Source of the DNA: Psychrobacillus glaciei
GTDB lineage: Bacteria; Bacillota; Bacilli; Bacillales_A; Planococcaceae
Length of the DNA: 64,000 bases
Direction of reading: 5' to 3'
Assembly (NCBI RefSeq): GCF_008973485.1
Contig: NZ_CP031223.1
Coordinates: 2,418,001 to 2,482,000, forward strand
A program made the position numbers and the translations under genes. Positions 7,480 to 15,344 of this stretch are shown in pieces. The notes under the pieces were generated by a model. That model saw nothing but the letters and a program-made list of their open reading frames with translations, was not told the DNA's origin and did no database searches. Positions within the stretch are counted from its first letter, which is position 1; each line of letters starts with the position of its first letter.

Positions 7480-7950
7480 TCACGACTTAATATCTATACC
7501 CTGTTTCTTTATTTCTGCATCCAAATGCTTGCTATACTTTTTCACAAAGCTAAGCACGCTGTCAAATTGTTCCTCGGTTACCTGCTCAAATATAGCTTTA
7601 TCCCGCTCTTGAAACTCTTTATGCAGGTCCTCATGGATTTTATCAATTGCCTTCCCTTGCTCAGTAAGCCTAAAATAGACTTCTTTCTTATTATCCGACT
7701 TCTGGTAGCTTTCGATAAGACCTTTTTTTATGAGCTTCTTAGTCATTTTACTTATGGCACCGCGAGTCATATAAAAGGACTCCGCAAGTTTTGTCACGTT
7801 GGAATCTACATTTCTTTCAATGTATTCGATGCAATGTACTTCAGAAGACTTAAAACCCTTAAGACTGTCTTCCATCTTATCTTTATTAAGCCAAACCATC
7901 TTGTTATATAAGTCCCTGAAACCCATTATGACCTGTTCTTCTTTGTTCAT
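7480..7950 (-). CDS. MarR family transcriptional regulator
   Basis: About 156 residues from ATG 7950 (GGGAGG seven bases upstream; an in-frame GTG 15 bases earlier lies on the RBS itself). The winged helix includes VTKLAESFYMTRGAISKMTK (recognition helix) and KKLIKKGLIESYQKSDNKKEVYFRLTEQGK (wing), flanked by the long dimerisation helices. MarR proteins bind inverted or repeated operators and release them on binding phenolic or drug ligands. Its immediate neighbour is the efflux pump, whose promoter carries a duplicated 16-mer; that makes the pump the likely target. The ligand is unknown. Confidence 0.93.
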   Translation of the reverse strand: MNKEEQVIMGFRDLYNKMVWLNKDKMEDSLKGFKSSEVHCIEYIERNVDSNVTKLAESFYMTRGAISKMTKKLIKKGLIESYQKSDNKKEVYFRLTEQGKAIDKIHEDLHKEFQERDKAIFEQVTEEQFDSVLSFVKKYSKHLDAEIKKQGIDIKS

Positions 7951-8140
7951 GGCCTGTCCTCCCACCCTCGTGTATTAACAATATTATATTAATTTTTTGT
8001 TTCTTTTTTAACAATATTAAAATAGTTATTTTAGAAATTTAGCTATTAGTGAAAAAAAGAGTTGAAAGCTTCTAAGTGCTGAGTAAATAAACGCTGTTAT
8101 CATTTGATATTAATTAATTAAATAAACCATTCCACTAAAC

Positions 8141-8212
8141 GTCTTGTTCAAGTGTCAAGACACTTGAACAAGACTGTAGACTTAAGTCCGACTAAGACTT
8201 TTTCTACAGTCT
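8141..8212. repeat. Overlapping double hairpin
   Basis: A perfect 16-bp inverted repeat with a 2-base loop (GTCTTGTTCAAGTGTC at 8141-8156, complement at 8159-8174). It overlaps a second inverted repeat, AGACTGTAGA (8171-8180) with TCTACAGTCT (8203-8212), so only one can form fully at a time. It lies 39 bp past the oxidoreductase gene and may end its transcript, although no T-run follows. Confidence 0.8.
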
Positions 8213-8250
8213 GATACACGCTATTCTAAGCATGTCTTTCTCGTTTCATA

Positions 8251-9243
8251 TTAAAATAGTTCCGTCGCTAGTAGTCGGTACACATTTAATCTTTTTTCCT
8301 GCGAATGCGGAATGCTACAAATCATAACTTCATCATATCCATAATGTGCTTGTTCTTCTTGTAAAATCGTAGCCACTTCTTTTGCTGAACCGACTAAATG
8401 AATTTTACGATTTTCTTGAATCATCATACGATCCATTTCTGTTAATGGATAATTTTGTGCTTCTTCTGGCGTTAATATTTTGTGAATTTGACCTTTCATT
8501 AGCGATAAACGTGCAATGTCTTGTGGTAATGCTTCGAACTCTGCCTCTTCTTTTGTTCCAGCAGCTGTCACTAAATATGTTACGTTAATTTCTGGTTTCT
8601 CCATAAACGCAGAAGGCTTGAAATTCCTACGATACGTATCTAGAATCGCTGGTGTCATTCCACCTTGGAAAAATTGAGCAAATGAATATCCTAGACCTAA
8701 TCTACCTGCTTGAATTGCACTATTTCCAGTTGAACCAAGTAACCATGCCTCTGGTAATACGATATTTGCTGGAGTCGCGACTGTTTTACTGTACAGACTT
8801 TCTTCTGGTACTTCATCATCTAATAACTTCAAAGCAATCGCTAATTTTTCATACATATTATTGACCATTGGAGGACGACCTTCTGAGAGCGCGTACATTG
8901 CATAATTATCCCCACCAGGGGCACGACCAACTCCAAAATCGATTCTTCCTGGAGAAAAGGCACTAAGTGTCTTAAATACTTCGGCTAGCTTCAGTGGCGA
9001 ATAATGCATCATCATAACACCACCAGTTCCAATGCGAAGTTTGTTCGTTTTTGCCGCTAGATGCGCTGCAGTTACTTCTGGAGCAGAACTAGCAAAAGCA
9101 CCAGTTCCATGATGCTCTGCCATCCACATACGATGATAGCCTAATTCATCTGCTAAAATAGCGAGCTCCTCTGCATTTTTTAATGCACCTGCCGCGGTAT
9201 TTCCTGCAGTAATTGGCGCTTGATCTAGAACACTTAATCTCAT
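8251..9243 (-). CDS. LLM class flavin-dependent oxidoreductase (bacterial luciferase-like)
   Basis: About 330 residues from ATG 9243, which has AAAGGATG seven bases upstream; the frame extends seven codons further without support. The protein starts RLSVLDQAPITAG and includes MWMAEHHGTGAFASSAPEV, GTGGVMMMHYSPLKLAEVF, GRIDFGVGRAPGGD and LLGSTGNSAIQAGRLGLGYSFA, all characteristic of the YhbW/MsnO8 branch of the luciferase-like TIM-barrel family. These enzymes use FMNH2 and oxygen; the physiological substrate is usually unknown. It is a single-gene unit between the double hairpin and the metQ terminator. Confidence 0.9.
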   Translation of the reverse strand: MRLSVLDQAPITAGNTAAGALKNAEELAILADELGYHRMWMAEHHGTGAFASSAPEVTAAHLAAKTNKLRIGTGGVMMMHYSPLKLAEVFKTLSAFSPGRIDFGVGRAPGGDNYAMYALSEGRPPMVNNMYEKLAIALKLLDDEVPEESLYSKTVATPANIVLPEAWLLGSTGNSAIQAGRLGLGYSFAQFFQGGMTPAILDTYRRNFKPSAFMEKPEINVTYLVTAAGTKEEAEFEALPQDIARLSLMKGQIHKILTPEEAQNYPLTEMDRMMIQENRKIHLVGSAKEVATILQEEQAHYGYDEVMICSIPHSQEKRLNVYRLLATELF

Positions 9244-9452
9244 TTTTGTAACATCCTTTCTCATTTATGTATAGTTCCGCTACCATTTTTTTGAACCTTG
9301 GCTTAATTAACTAACTCCATTGCATAATTAAAATGTAGCGGTTTAAAAATAGAAAGTAAATGAAAATGACTCCAAACCGCAATTGAAAGGAATAACTGAA
9401 AGATACTTCGCAACTAATGATTGACTAAATGAGAAACATACATGAATAAAAG

Positions 9453-9490
9453 TAATGACCGTCACTCTTTTTAAAGGATGACGGTCATTA
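9453..9490 (-). terminator. Terminator of the metNIQ operon
   Basis: TAATGACCGTCA and TGACGGTCATTA arms around a short loop. On the minus strand the hairpin directly follows metQ and is followed by ACTTTTATT. Confidence 0.75.
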
Positions 9491-9506
9491 TAGATATTTA
9501 AGCTAT

Positions 9507-10340
9507 TTATTTAAAAGCTGGAATTGCTATATCAGCGAAGTTCTCTTCTAAAAACGAACGAACTTCTGGTCCAGATAAATGTTTCGCTAATTTTTGAATT
9601 GCTTCAGAATCTGCATTGTCTTTACGAGCAACAAGTGAGATAGGAAAGTCCGATTCACCCTCATCGATTAATGAATCCTTCACTGGCGTTAGTCCAAGTG
9701 GTTTTGCATATGCTGGGAGCATCGTCACTAAATCAACATCATCGATTGAGCGAGCTAGCATTAATAAATCAACTTCTATAATTTTGAGGTTCTTCGGATT
9801 TTCGATAATATCTTTTTGTGTTGCCTTAAGACCGACACCTTTTTTTAACTTAATAAGGCCGCCTTTTTCAAGTAAATGCAATGAGCGAGCAATGTTTGCA
9901 GAGTCGTTTGGAATAGCGACTTGTGCATCTTCCGGTAATTCTTCAACACTACTATATTTTTTAGAATATGCACCCAAAATCGCATGGTACACTGGTTGGA
10001 CAGCAACTAAATCTGAACCATTCGCTTGGTTAAATTGCTCCATGTACGAAGGGTGTTGAAAAAAGTTAGCATCCACTTCTTTAGCGGCTAATGCACTATT
10101 TGGTTGAACGTTATCCGAAAGAATAACAATCTCCATGTCAATGCCCTCTTCTTTTAGTAATGGTTTTACAATTTCTAGCATATCCGTCATAGGTGGAATT
10201 AAAGATGCCACTTTAATTTTTGTTTCTTCTTGTTTGCTCGAATTATCTGTTGTACTTGGTGTAACATTCGTATCTTTTCCACAAGCAGAAAGTACAAAAG
10301 CCAAAACAGAAACAAGAAAAAATGTTTGTAGTTTTTTCAT
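9507..10340 (-). CDS. metQ: MetQ/NlpA-type substrate-binding lipoprotein
   Basis: 277 residues. The N-terminus has a lipoprotein signal with lipobox LSAC (Cys at 20), so the mature protein is membrane-anchored outside the cell. The body follows the NlpA fold: IKVASLIPPMTDMLEIVKPL, DVQPNSALAAKEVDANFFQHPSYMEQFN and VAIPNDSANIARSLHLLEKG, the last two lining the ligand cleft in methionine-binding relatives. Third gene of a metN-metI-metQ order ended by a terminator at 9453-9490. D- or L-methionine is the family's usual ligand; no S-box riboswitch was seen upstream of the operon, so the substrate remains inferred. Confidence 0.88.
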   Translation of the reverse strand: MKKLQTFFLVSVLAFVLSACGKDTNVTPSTTDNSSKQEETKIKVASLIPPMTDMLEIVKPLLKEEGIDMEIVILSDNVQPNSALAAKEVDANFFQHPSYMEQFNQANGSDLVAVQPVYHAILGAYSKKYSSVEELPEDAQVAIPNDSANIARSLHLLEKGGLIKLKKGVGLKATQKDIIENPKNLKIIEVDLLMLARSIDDVDLVTMLPAYAKPLGLTPVKDSLIDEGESDFPISLVARKDNADSEAIQKLAKHLSGPEVRSFLEENFADIAIPAFK

Positions 10341-10356
10341 TGTGTTTGCCCCTTTT

Positions 10357-11019
10357 TTAAAATCTTTTATCTAGTTTCTTTGAAATTTTTGTTCCAGTAA
10401 GTTGTATTACTTGAACGATTATTATCATCATAATTATCGTGAAGGTCATAAGCCCTGTTTCGAATTGTTGATAGCCATAGCGAATCGCAAAATCCCCAAC
10501 ACCTCCACCACCTACTATCCCCATAACAGTTGAGTAGGAAATGAAACTAATTGTCGCGGTCGTTAATCCGAAAATAAGCCCAGAACGTGCCTCTCTGTAA
10601 AGAAATTTGAAAATGATTTGTGATTTCGTTGCACCCATTGAAATGGCAGCTTCGATAATTCCTCTAGGGACATCCAACAACGATTGTTCAACCAACCTTG
10701 CATAATAAGCAATCGAAATAATCGTTAAAGGTACAGTGGCAGCAATTGTACCAATCGCTGTTCCGACGACAAAACGAGTAAATGGAATTAAAAAAACAAC
10801 CAGAAGGAGAAATGGAAATGAGCGAATAATATTTACAAGTGCATCTAAGAGGAAAAATAGCCATTTATTTTCATACAAATTTCCGCCTCTACTTAAGTAA
10901 AGAAAAGTGCCTAGAGGTAATCCAACAATGACAGCGGCTAGTATAGAAAAACCAACCATTGTAAATGTCTGACCGATTGCAATCCAAATGTCTGATTGAT
11001 AAGCGATAATTTTTTCCAT
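10357..11019 (-). CDS. metI: MetI-type ABC transporter permease
   Basis: 220 residues from ATG 11019, which shares its A with the TGA stop of the ATPase gene. Five membrane helices and the EAA loop RGIIEAAISMGATKSQIIFKF (ATPase contact) around residues 120-140 are visible, with FLIPFTRFVVGTAIGT and IVGGGGVGDFAIRYGY typical of MetI. It forms the membrane channel with two MetN subunits. Coupled translation with the ATPase gene supports a single importer complex. Confidence 0.9.
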   Translation of the reverse strand: MEKIIAYQSDIWIAIGQTFTMVGFSILAAVIVGLPLGTFLYLSRGGNLYENKWLFFLLDALVNIIRSFPFLLLVVFLIPFTRFVVGTAIGTIAATVPLTIISIAYYARLVEQSLLDVPRGIIEAAISMGATKSQIIFKFLYREARSGLIFGLTTATISFISYSTVMGIVGGGGVGDFAIRYGYQQFETGLMTFTIIMMIIIVQVIQLTGTKISKKLDKRF

Positions 11020-11756
11020 CAATTAGTCACCACTGCAAATTTTCTTAAGTCTTCTATGTACTGTTCTTCATTTACTAGTAAGCCTTGAGGTTCAATTTTA
11101 AAGCTATCAATGAGTTTGCCGTCTTTCATAATCGAAACGTGTTCACAGATGCTTTTCACAACATCCATTTCGTGTGTAACGATAACAATTGTTACACCTA
11201 ACGTTTCTTTAATATGACGGAGCACTTGCAACACTTCTATTGTCGTTTTTGGATCAAGAGAAGATGTTGGTTCATCACATAATAGAACGGACGGATTATT
11301 TGCTATAGCACGTGCTATTGCAACCCGTTGCTTTTGACCGCCACTCAATTGAGAAGGGTAAGCAGTTTTTTTATCAGAAAGCCCAACAAATTGTAGACAC
11401 ACATCGACTCGTTTTTTTCGTTCTTTTTTCGAAAGACCAACTATTTCAAGCGGCATCTCAACATTTTCAGCGACAGTTCGATTAAGAACTAACTGAAACT
11501 GTTGGAAAATCATTCCTATATTTTGCCGTGCTTTACGTAGCTCTTGTTCGGATAGATTAGTAAGAATTTTTTCTCCTACTCTTACTGTACCTTTATCAGG
11601 TCTTTCTAAAAGATTCATTAAACGAATTAAAGTCGATTTTCCGGCGCCACTCGTTCCAACAATGCCATGAATCTGTCCTTTAGTAATCGTTAATGATAAA
11701 GGATGAACTGCTTTTACATCTTGGAAAGTTTTTTCAACTTGAATGAGTTCTATCAA
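11019..11756 (-). CDS. metN: MetN-like ABC transporter ATPase lacking the NIL regulatory domain
   Basis: 245 residues from a TTG with GGGGG seven bases upstream. Complete nucleotide-binding domain: Walker A GTSGAGKS (about 34-41), Q-loop FQQF, signature LSGGQKQR (about 139-146), Walker B VLLCDEPTSSLDP and the switch His in VTHEMD. Usual MetN proteins have about 340 residues, the last 90 or so being a ferredoxin-like NIL domain that binds methionine and inhibits transport from inside. Here the sequence stops soon after the ATPase domain, so this feedback would be absent. Neighbouring MetI and MetQ types still argue for a methionine-class importer, but another amino acid is possible. Confidence 0.88.
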   Translation of the reverse strand: MIELIQVEKTFQDVKAVHPLSLTITKGQIHGIVGTSGAGKSTLIRLMNLLERPDKGTVRVGEKILTNLSEQELRKARQNIGMIFQQFQLVLNRTVAENVEMPLEIVGLSKKERKKRVDVCLQFVGLSDKKTAYPSQLSGGQKQRVAIARAIANNPSVLLCDEPTSSLDPKTTIEVLQVLRHIKETLGVTIVIVTHEMDVVKSICEHVSIMKDGKLIDSFKIEPQGLLVNEEQYIEDLRKFAVVTN

Positions 11757-11855
11757 TCTAAAACCCCCTTTTCTCCAACGATTAATATACCACTAAAAAC
11801 AAAGTAGGAAAATTTATTATTCTCTTTTGAAAAATAAGATAAATCTTTTTTAGTA

Positions 11856-11885
11856 ACAGTTACAGTTACAGTTACAGTTACAGTT
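11856..11885. repeat. Hexanucleotide tandem repeat (ACAGTT x5)
   Basis: Five exact tandem ACAGTT units lie about 100 bp upstream of the metN start, between it and the bkd terminator. A perfect short tandem array like this is prone to slippage and may vary in copy number. Position relative to a promoter is unclear. Confidence 0.9.
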
Positions 11886-11969
11886 ACCTAATAATAGTAA
11901 TATTAATTTTGGAACTTGTAACCAACGTATTTTTGAATAGTTTGGGTTCTTGACACCAAGCACTAAGTA

Positions 11970-12011
11970 AAAATGACCCAAAACCGTTTCTAAAACGATT
12001 TTGAGTCATTT
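11970..12011 (-). terminator. Terminator of the bkd operon
   Basis: Long hairpin with AAATGACTCAAAATCGTTT-type arms on the minus strand, loop near 11990, followed by TTTTTA. It lies immediately after the E2 gene. Confidence 0.82.
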
Positions 12012-12015
12012 GTTA

Positions 12016-13320
12016 TTAGTATACTGATGTATTTTCTTTAGTAATATTCTCTAAAATCTCTTTTACGCGAGCTAGGAATCTTCCGCAAACTAAACCATCT
12101 AGGACGCGGTGATCTAATGAAAGACATAAGTTTACCATGTCACGAGCAGCGATCATTCCACCATCCATGATTACTGGACGTTTCACGATCGACTCTACTT
12201 GTAGAATTGCTGCTTGTGGGTAATTAATAATCCCCATAGACTGTACAGAACCGAAGGATCCTGTATTGTTTACTGTGAATGTACCACCTTGCATTTCGTC
12301 TGATTTTAATTTTCCAGAACGAACTTTTGCAGCAAGTTCATTTACTTCGCGAGCAATGCCTTTAATCGTTTTTTCGTCCGCATTTTTGATGACAGGAACG
12401 AAAAGTGCATCTTCTGTAGCAACTGCGATCGAAATATTAATGTCTTTTTTCTGAACAATCTTATCGCCAGCCCACATTGAGTTCATCATTGGGAATTCTT
12501 TTAGAGCTTGAGAAACAGCTTTTACGAAGAACGCAAAATACGTTACATTAAAGCCTTCTTTTTGCTTGAACTCATTTTTAATGGAGTCTCGGTATTGTAC
12601 TAAACTCGTTACATCCACTTCTATCATAGTCCAAGCATGTGGTGCTTCATGTTTGCTTCGTAACATATTCGCAGCGATTGCTTTTCGAATACCTGTTACT
12701 GGGATTTCGATATCCCCAACTGCAACTGGAACGTTTACAGGAGGTGCAGCTTTTGGTGCAGGTGCAGCAGCTGAAGTTTGTGATGCTACAGGAGCTTTTG
12801 CAGCGATTGTTTCTGCTGGAGCAGCTACTGGAATTTCACCACTTTCAATGATCTTCAACAAATCTTTACGCGTAATGCGTCCTTCATTTCCAGTACCATT
12901 TACTAAAGTAAGGTCAATTCCATGTTCTTGTGAAAGCTTTAGCACAGCTGGTGAATAACGTGCTTTTGCGCCTTTTTCGCGCTGAATTGGAGCTGCATGT
13001 TTTTGTATTTCAGTAGGTTTTACTGTTTCCGCTGATGGTTGCTCAGGTGCAGCTGCCACTACTACCTCGGTAGCTCCACCTTCTGTTTCAATCGTACAAA
13101 CGATTTCACCAACTGCAAGTGTATCTCCTTCGTTTGCAAGTAGTTCTTTAATTACCCCAGTAAAGGAAGAAGGTACTTCAGCAGTTACTTTGTCTGTGTT
13201 TACTTCAGCTAGTGCGTCGTATTTATTTACATGATCGCCTGGTTTTACTAACCATTTTTCAATCGTACCTTCCGTTACACTTTCCCCAAGTTGAGGCATT
13301 TTGATTTGTTCAAGAGCCAT
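12016..13320 (-). CDS. bkdB: Branched-chain alpha-keto acid dehydrogenase E2 (dihydrolipoyl transacylase)
   Basis: 434 residues. Residues 1-75 form one lipoyl domain (lipoylated Lys in VNTDKVTAEVPS), then an Ala/Pro/Glu linker. The peripheral subunit-binding domain follows at about 122-157 (ARYSPAVLKLSQEHGIDLTL ... GRITRKDLL), then an Ala/Pro-rich linker, and the catalytic acyltransferase domain with the active-site DHRVLDG near the C-terminus. It transfers branched acyl groups to CoA and forms the core of the complex with E1 (bkdAA/bkdAB) and E3 (lpdV), encoded just upstream. Last gene of the operon, with a strong terminator after it. Products feed iso/anteiso fatty acid synthesis. Confidence 0.96.
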   Translation of the reverse strand: MALEQIKMPQLGESVTEGTIEKWLVKPGDHVNKYDALAEVNTDKVTAEVPSSFTGVIKELLANEGDTLAVGEIVCTIETEGGATEVVVAAAPEQPSAETVKPTEIQKHAAPIQREKGAKARYSPAVLKLSQEHGIDLTLVNGTGNEGRITRKDLLKIIESGEIPVAAPAETIAAKAPVASQTSAAAPAPKAAPPVNVPVAVGDIEIPVTGIRKAIAANMLRSKHEAPHAWTMIEVDVTSLVQYRDSIKNEFKQKEGFNVTYFAFFVKAVSQALKEFPMMNSMWAGDKIVQKKDINISIAVATEDALFVPVIKNADEKTIKGIAREVNELAAKVRSGKLKSDEMQGGTFTVNNTGSFGSVQSMGIINYPQAAILQVESIVKRPVIMDGGMIAARDMVNLCLSLDHRVLDGLVCGRFLARVKEILENITKENTSVY

Positions 13321-13335
13321 TTATAATCCTCCTTC

Positions 13336-14319
13336 CTAATATGCGGCAAGCTCGCGCATTGCTTTTTCTACTTTATCTGGATTAATCATAAAGAATTTTT
13401 CCATCGTTGGTGCATACGGCATAGCAGGAATGTCTGGACCAGCTAGACGCATAATTGGTGCATCTAGATCAAATAAGCAGTTTTCTGCAATAATAGCAGC
13501 AACTTCACCAATAATACTACCTTCTTTATTGTCTTCCGTAACAAGAAGCACTTTACCAGTTTTTGAAGCAGCTTCAATTATTCCATCTTTATCTAACGGA
13601 TATATTGTACGCAAATCAAGAATATGTACAGAGATACCGTCTTTTTCCAGACGTTCTGCAGCTTGAAGTGCAAAGTGAACAGCAAGACCGTACGTAATTA
13701 CCGTAATATCTTCCCCTTCACGTTTTACATCTGCTTTTCCGATTTCGATTGTGTAATCTTCTTCTGGAACTTCTCCTTTGATTAGACGATAAGCACGTTT
13801 GTGCTCAAAGAACATAACAGGATCTTCATCGCGAATTGCCGCTTTTAATAATCCTTTTGCATCATAAGGAGTAGATGGAATAACAATTTTTAATCCAGGT
13901 TGGTTTGCAAAAACTGCTTCTACCGATTGTGAGTGATATAAAGCGCCGTGAATTCCGCCACCAAAAGGAGCACGAATAACAATTGGACATGTCCAGTCGT
14001 TATTTGAACGGTAACGAATACGTGACGCTTCCGAAATGATTTGATTGACCGCTGGCATAATGAAATCGGCAAATTGCATTTCTGCGATTGGACGAAGCCC
14101 GTACATTGCAGCACCAATTCCTACTCCTGCAATAGCGGATTCAGCAAGTGGTGTGTCTAGCACGCGGTATTCTCCAAACTCTTCATAAAGGCCATTCGTT
14201 GCTTTAAATACGCCACCTTTACGACCAACATCTTCCCCTAGGATAAAAACGCGTTCATCACGAGTCATTTCTTCTTTCATTGCAAGTGTAATTGCATCGA
14301 TATAAGACATTACTGCCAT
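13336..14319 (-). CDS. bkdAB: Branched-chain alpha-keto acid dehydrogenase E1 beta
   Basis: 327 residues, full length for the family. Transketolase-type pyrimidine-binding domain first (MSYIDAITLAMKEEMTRDER, GEDVGRKGGVFKATNGL, DTPLAESAIAGVGIGAA), then the C-terminal transketolase domain (VHILDLRTIYPLDKDGI, LLVTEDNKEGSIIGEVAAI). Its ATG shares a base with the stop of bkdAA (TAATG), so the two E1 subunits are made in coupled fashion. It forms an alpha2-beta2 heterotetramer that decarboxylates branched 2-oxo acids with thiamine diphosphate. Confidence 0.96.
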   Translation of the reverse strand: MAVMSYIDAITLAMKEEMTRDERVFILGEDVGRKGGVFKATNGLYEEFGEYRVLDTPLAESAIAGVGIGAAMYGLRPIAEMQFADFIMPAVNQIISEASRIRYRSNNDWTCPIVIRAPFGGGIHGALYHSQSVEAVFANQPGLKIVIPSTPYDAKGLLKAAIRDEDPVMFFEHKRAYRLIKGEVPEEDYTIEIGKADVKREGEDITVITYGLAVHFALQAAERLEKDGISVHILDLRTIYPLDKDGIIEAASKTGKVLLVTEDNKEGSIIGEVAAIIAENCLFDLDAPIMRLAGPDIPAMPYAPTMEKFFMINPDKVEKAMRELAAY

Positions 14320-15329
14320 TATGCGTTCCCCCCATCTTTTTCTGCGTAAACATACTTCAATGCATCTTCTGGAGCAGCATAAGGTGCATCTTCTGCATAA
14401 TCAGTCGCTTCATTTACTTCTTTCATGATGCGATCATTAATTTCTTTTTCTAATTCTTCCGTTAAAACACCTGTTTCTTTTAAATAAACAGCAAAGGTAA
14501 TAATAGGATCTAGTGCTTTTCCTTCTGCAATATCTTCTGCAGTACGATATTGGCGATCATCATCATCCGAAGAGTGAGCAGTTAAACGGTAAGTCACTGC
14601 TTCGATTAAACTTGGACCTCCGCCATTTCGAGCACGATCTGCCGCTTCTTTTACTACTTTATAAACAGCAATTGGATCTTTCCCATCTACTTCTACACCA
14701 GGCATTCCATAGCTTATCGCACGGTCCGCTATATTTTTACTTGCAACTTGGCGGTCAAAAGGAACTGAGATTGCGTATTTATTGTTTTCAACCATTGTAA
14801 TACAAGGTAACTTATGAACCCCAGCAAAGTTAAGTCCTTCGTGGAAATCACCTTGGTTAGAAGACCCTTCTCCTAAAGTTACAAACGTAATAAAATCTTT
14901 TTTCTCAATTTTCGCAGCAAGTGCTACACCAACTGCGTGTGGTAATTGAGTTGTAACTGGAGAAGAACCAGTAAGAATTCTATTTTTCTTCTGTCCAAAA
15001 TGTCCGGGCATTTGTCTTCCACCAGAGTTTGGATCTTCTGCCTTCGCAAATGCAGATAACATTAAATCTTTAGCTGTCATACCAAAGTGTAAAACAACAC
15101 CCATATCACGGTAGTACGGTGCGATATAATCTTTTGTATTATCAAGTGCAAATGCCGCCCCAACTTGTGCCGCTTCTTGACCTTGACATGATATAACGAA
15201 AGGAATTTTTCCAGCGCGGTTTAATAACCACATACGCTCATCAATGCGACGTGCCATTAGCATCGTCTCAAACATTTTTAACACATCTTCATTTGTTAAA
15301 CCTAATTCTTCATGACGATTTGTTGTCAT
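14319..15329 (-). CDS. bkdAA: Branched-chain alpha-keto acid dehydrogenase E1 alpha
   Basis: 336 residues. The thiamine diphosphate motif is clear: GEGSSNQGDFHEGLNFAGV followed 12 residues later by ENNKYAIS (GDG...NN type). SSPVTTQLPHAVGVALAAK and RLTAHSSDDDDRQYR carry the conserved substrate and phosphorylation-loop region. It pairs with BkdAB to form E1. Position between lpdV and bkdAB is the usual Bacillus order. Confidence 0.96.
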   Translation of the reverse strand: MTTNRHEELGLTNEDVLKMFETMLMARRIDERMWLLNRAGKIPFVISCQGQEAAQVGAAFALDNTKDYIAPYYRDMGVVLHFGMTAKDLMLSAFAKAEDPNSGGRQMPGHFGQKKNRILTGSSPVTTQLPHAVGVALAAKIEKKDFITFVTLGEGSSNQGDFHEGLNFAGVHKLPCITMVENNKYAISVPFDRQVASKNIADRAISYGMPGVEVDGKDPIAVYKVVKEAADRARNGGGPSLIEAVTYRLTAHSSDDDDRQYRTAEDIAEGKALDPIITFAVYLKETGVLTEELEKEINDRIMKEVNEATDYAEDAPYAAPEDALKYVYAEKDGGNA

Positions 15330-15344
15330 TTATATTGCCTCCTC

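Noticed and set aside
11757-12015. SAM (S-box) riboswitch or T-box before metN
   Set aside because: No S-box core, no specifier loop or T-box motif; only the hexamer array and the bkd terminator were found.
12566-12958. Plus-strand Ala-rich frame antisense to bkdB
   Set aside because: Arises from the Ala/Pro linkers of the E2 gene on the other strand.
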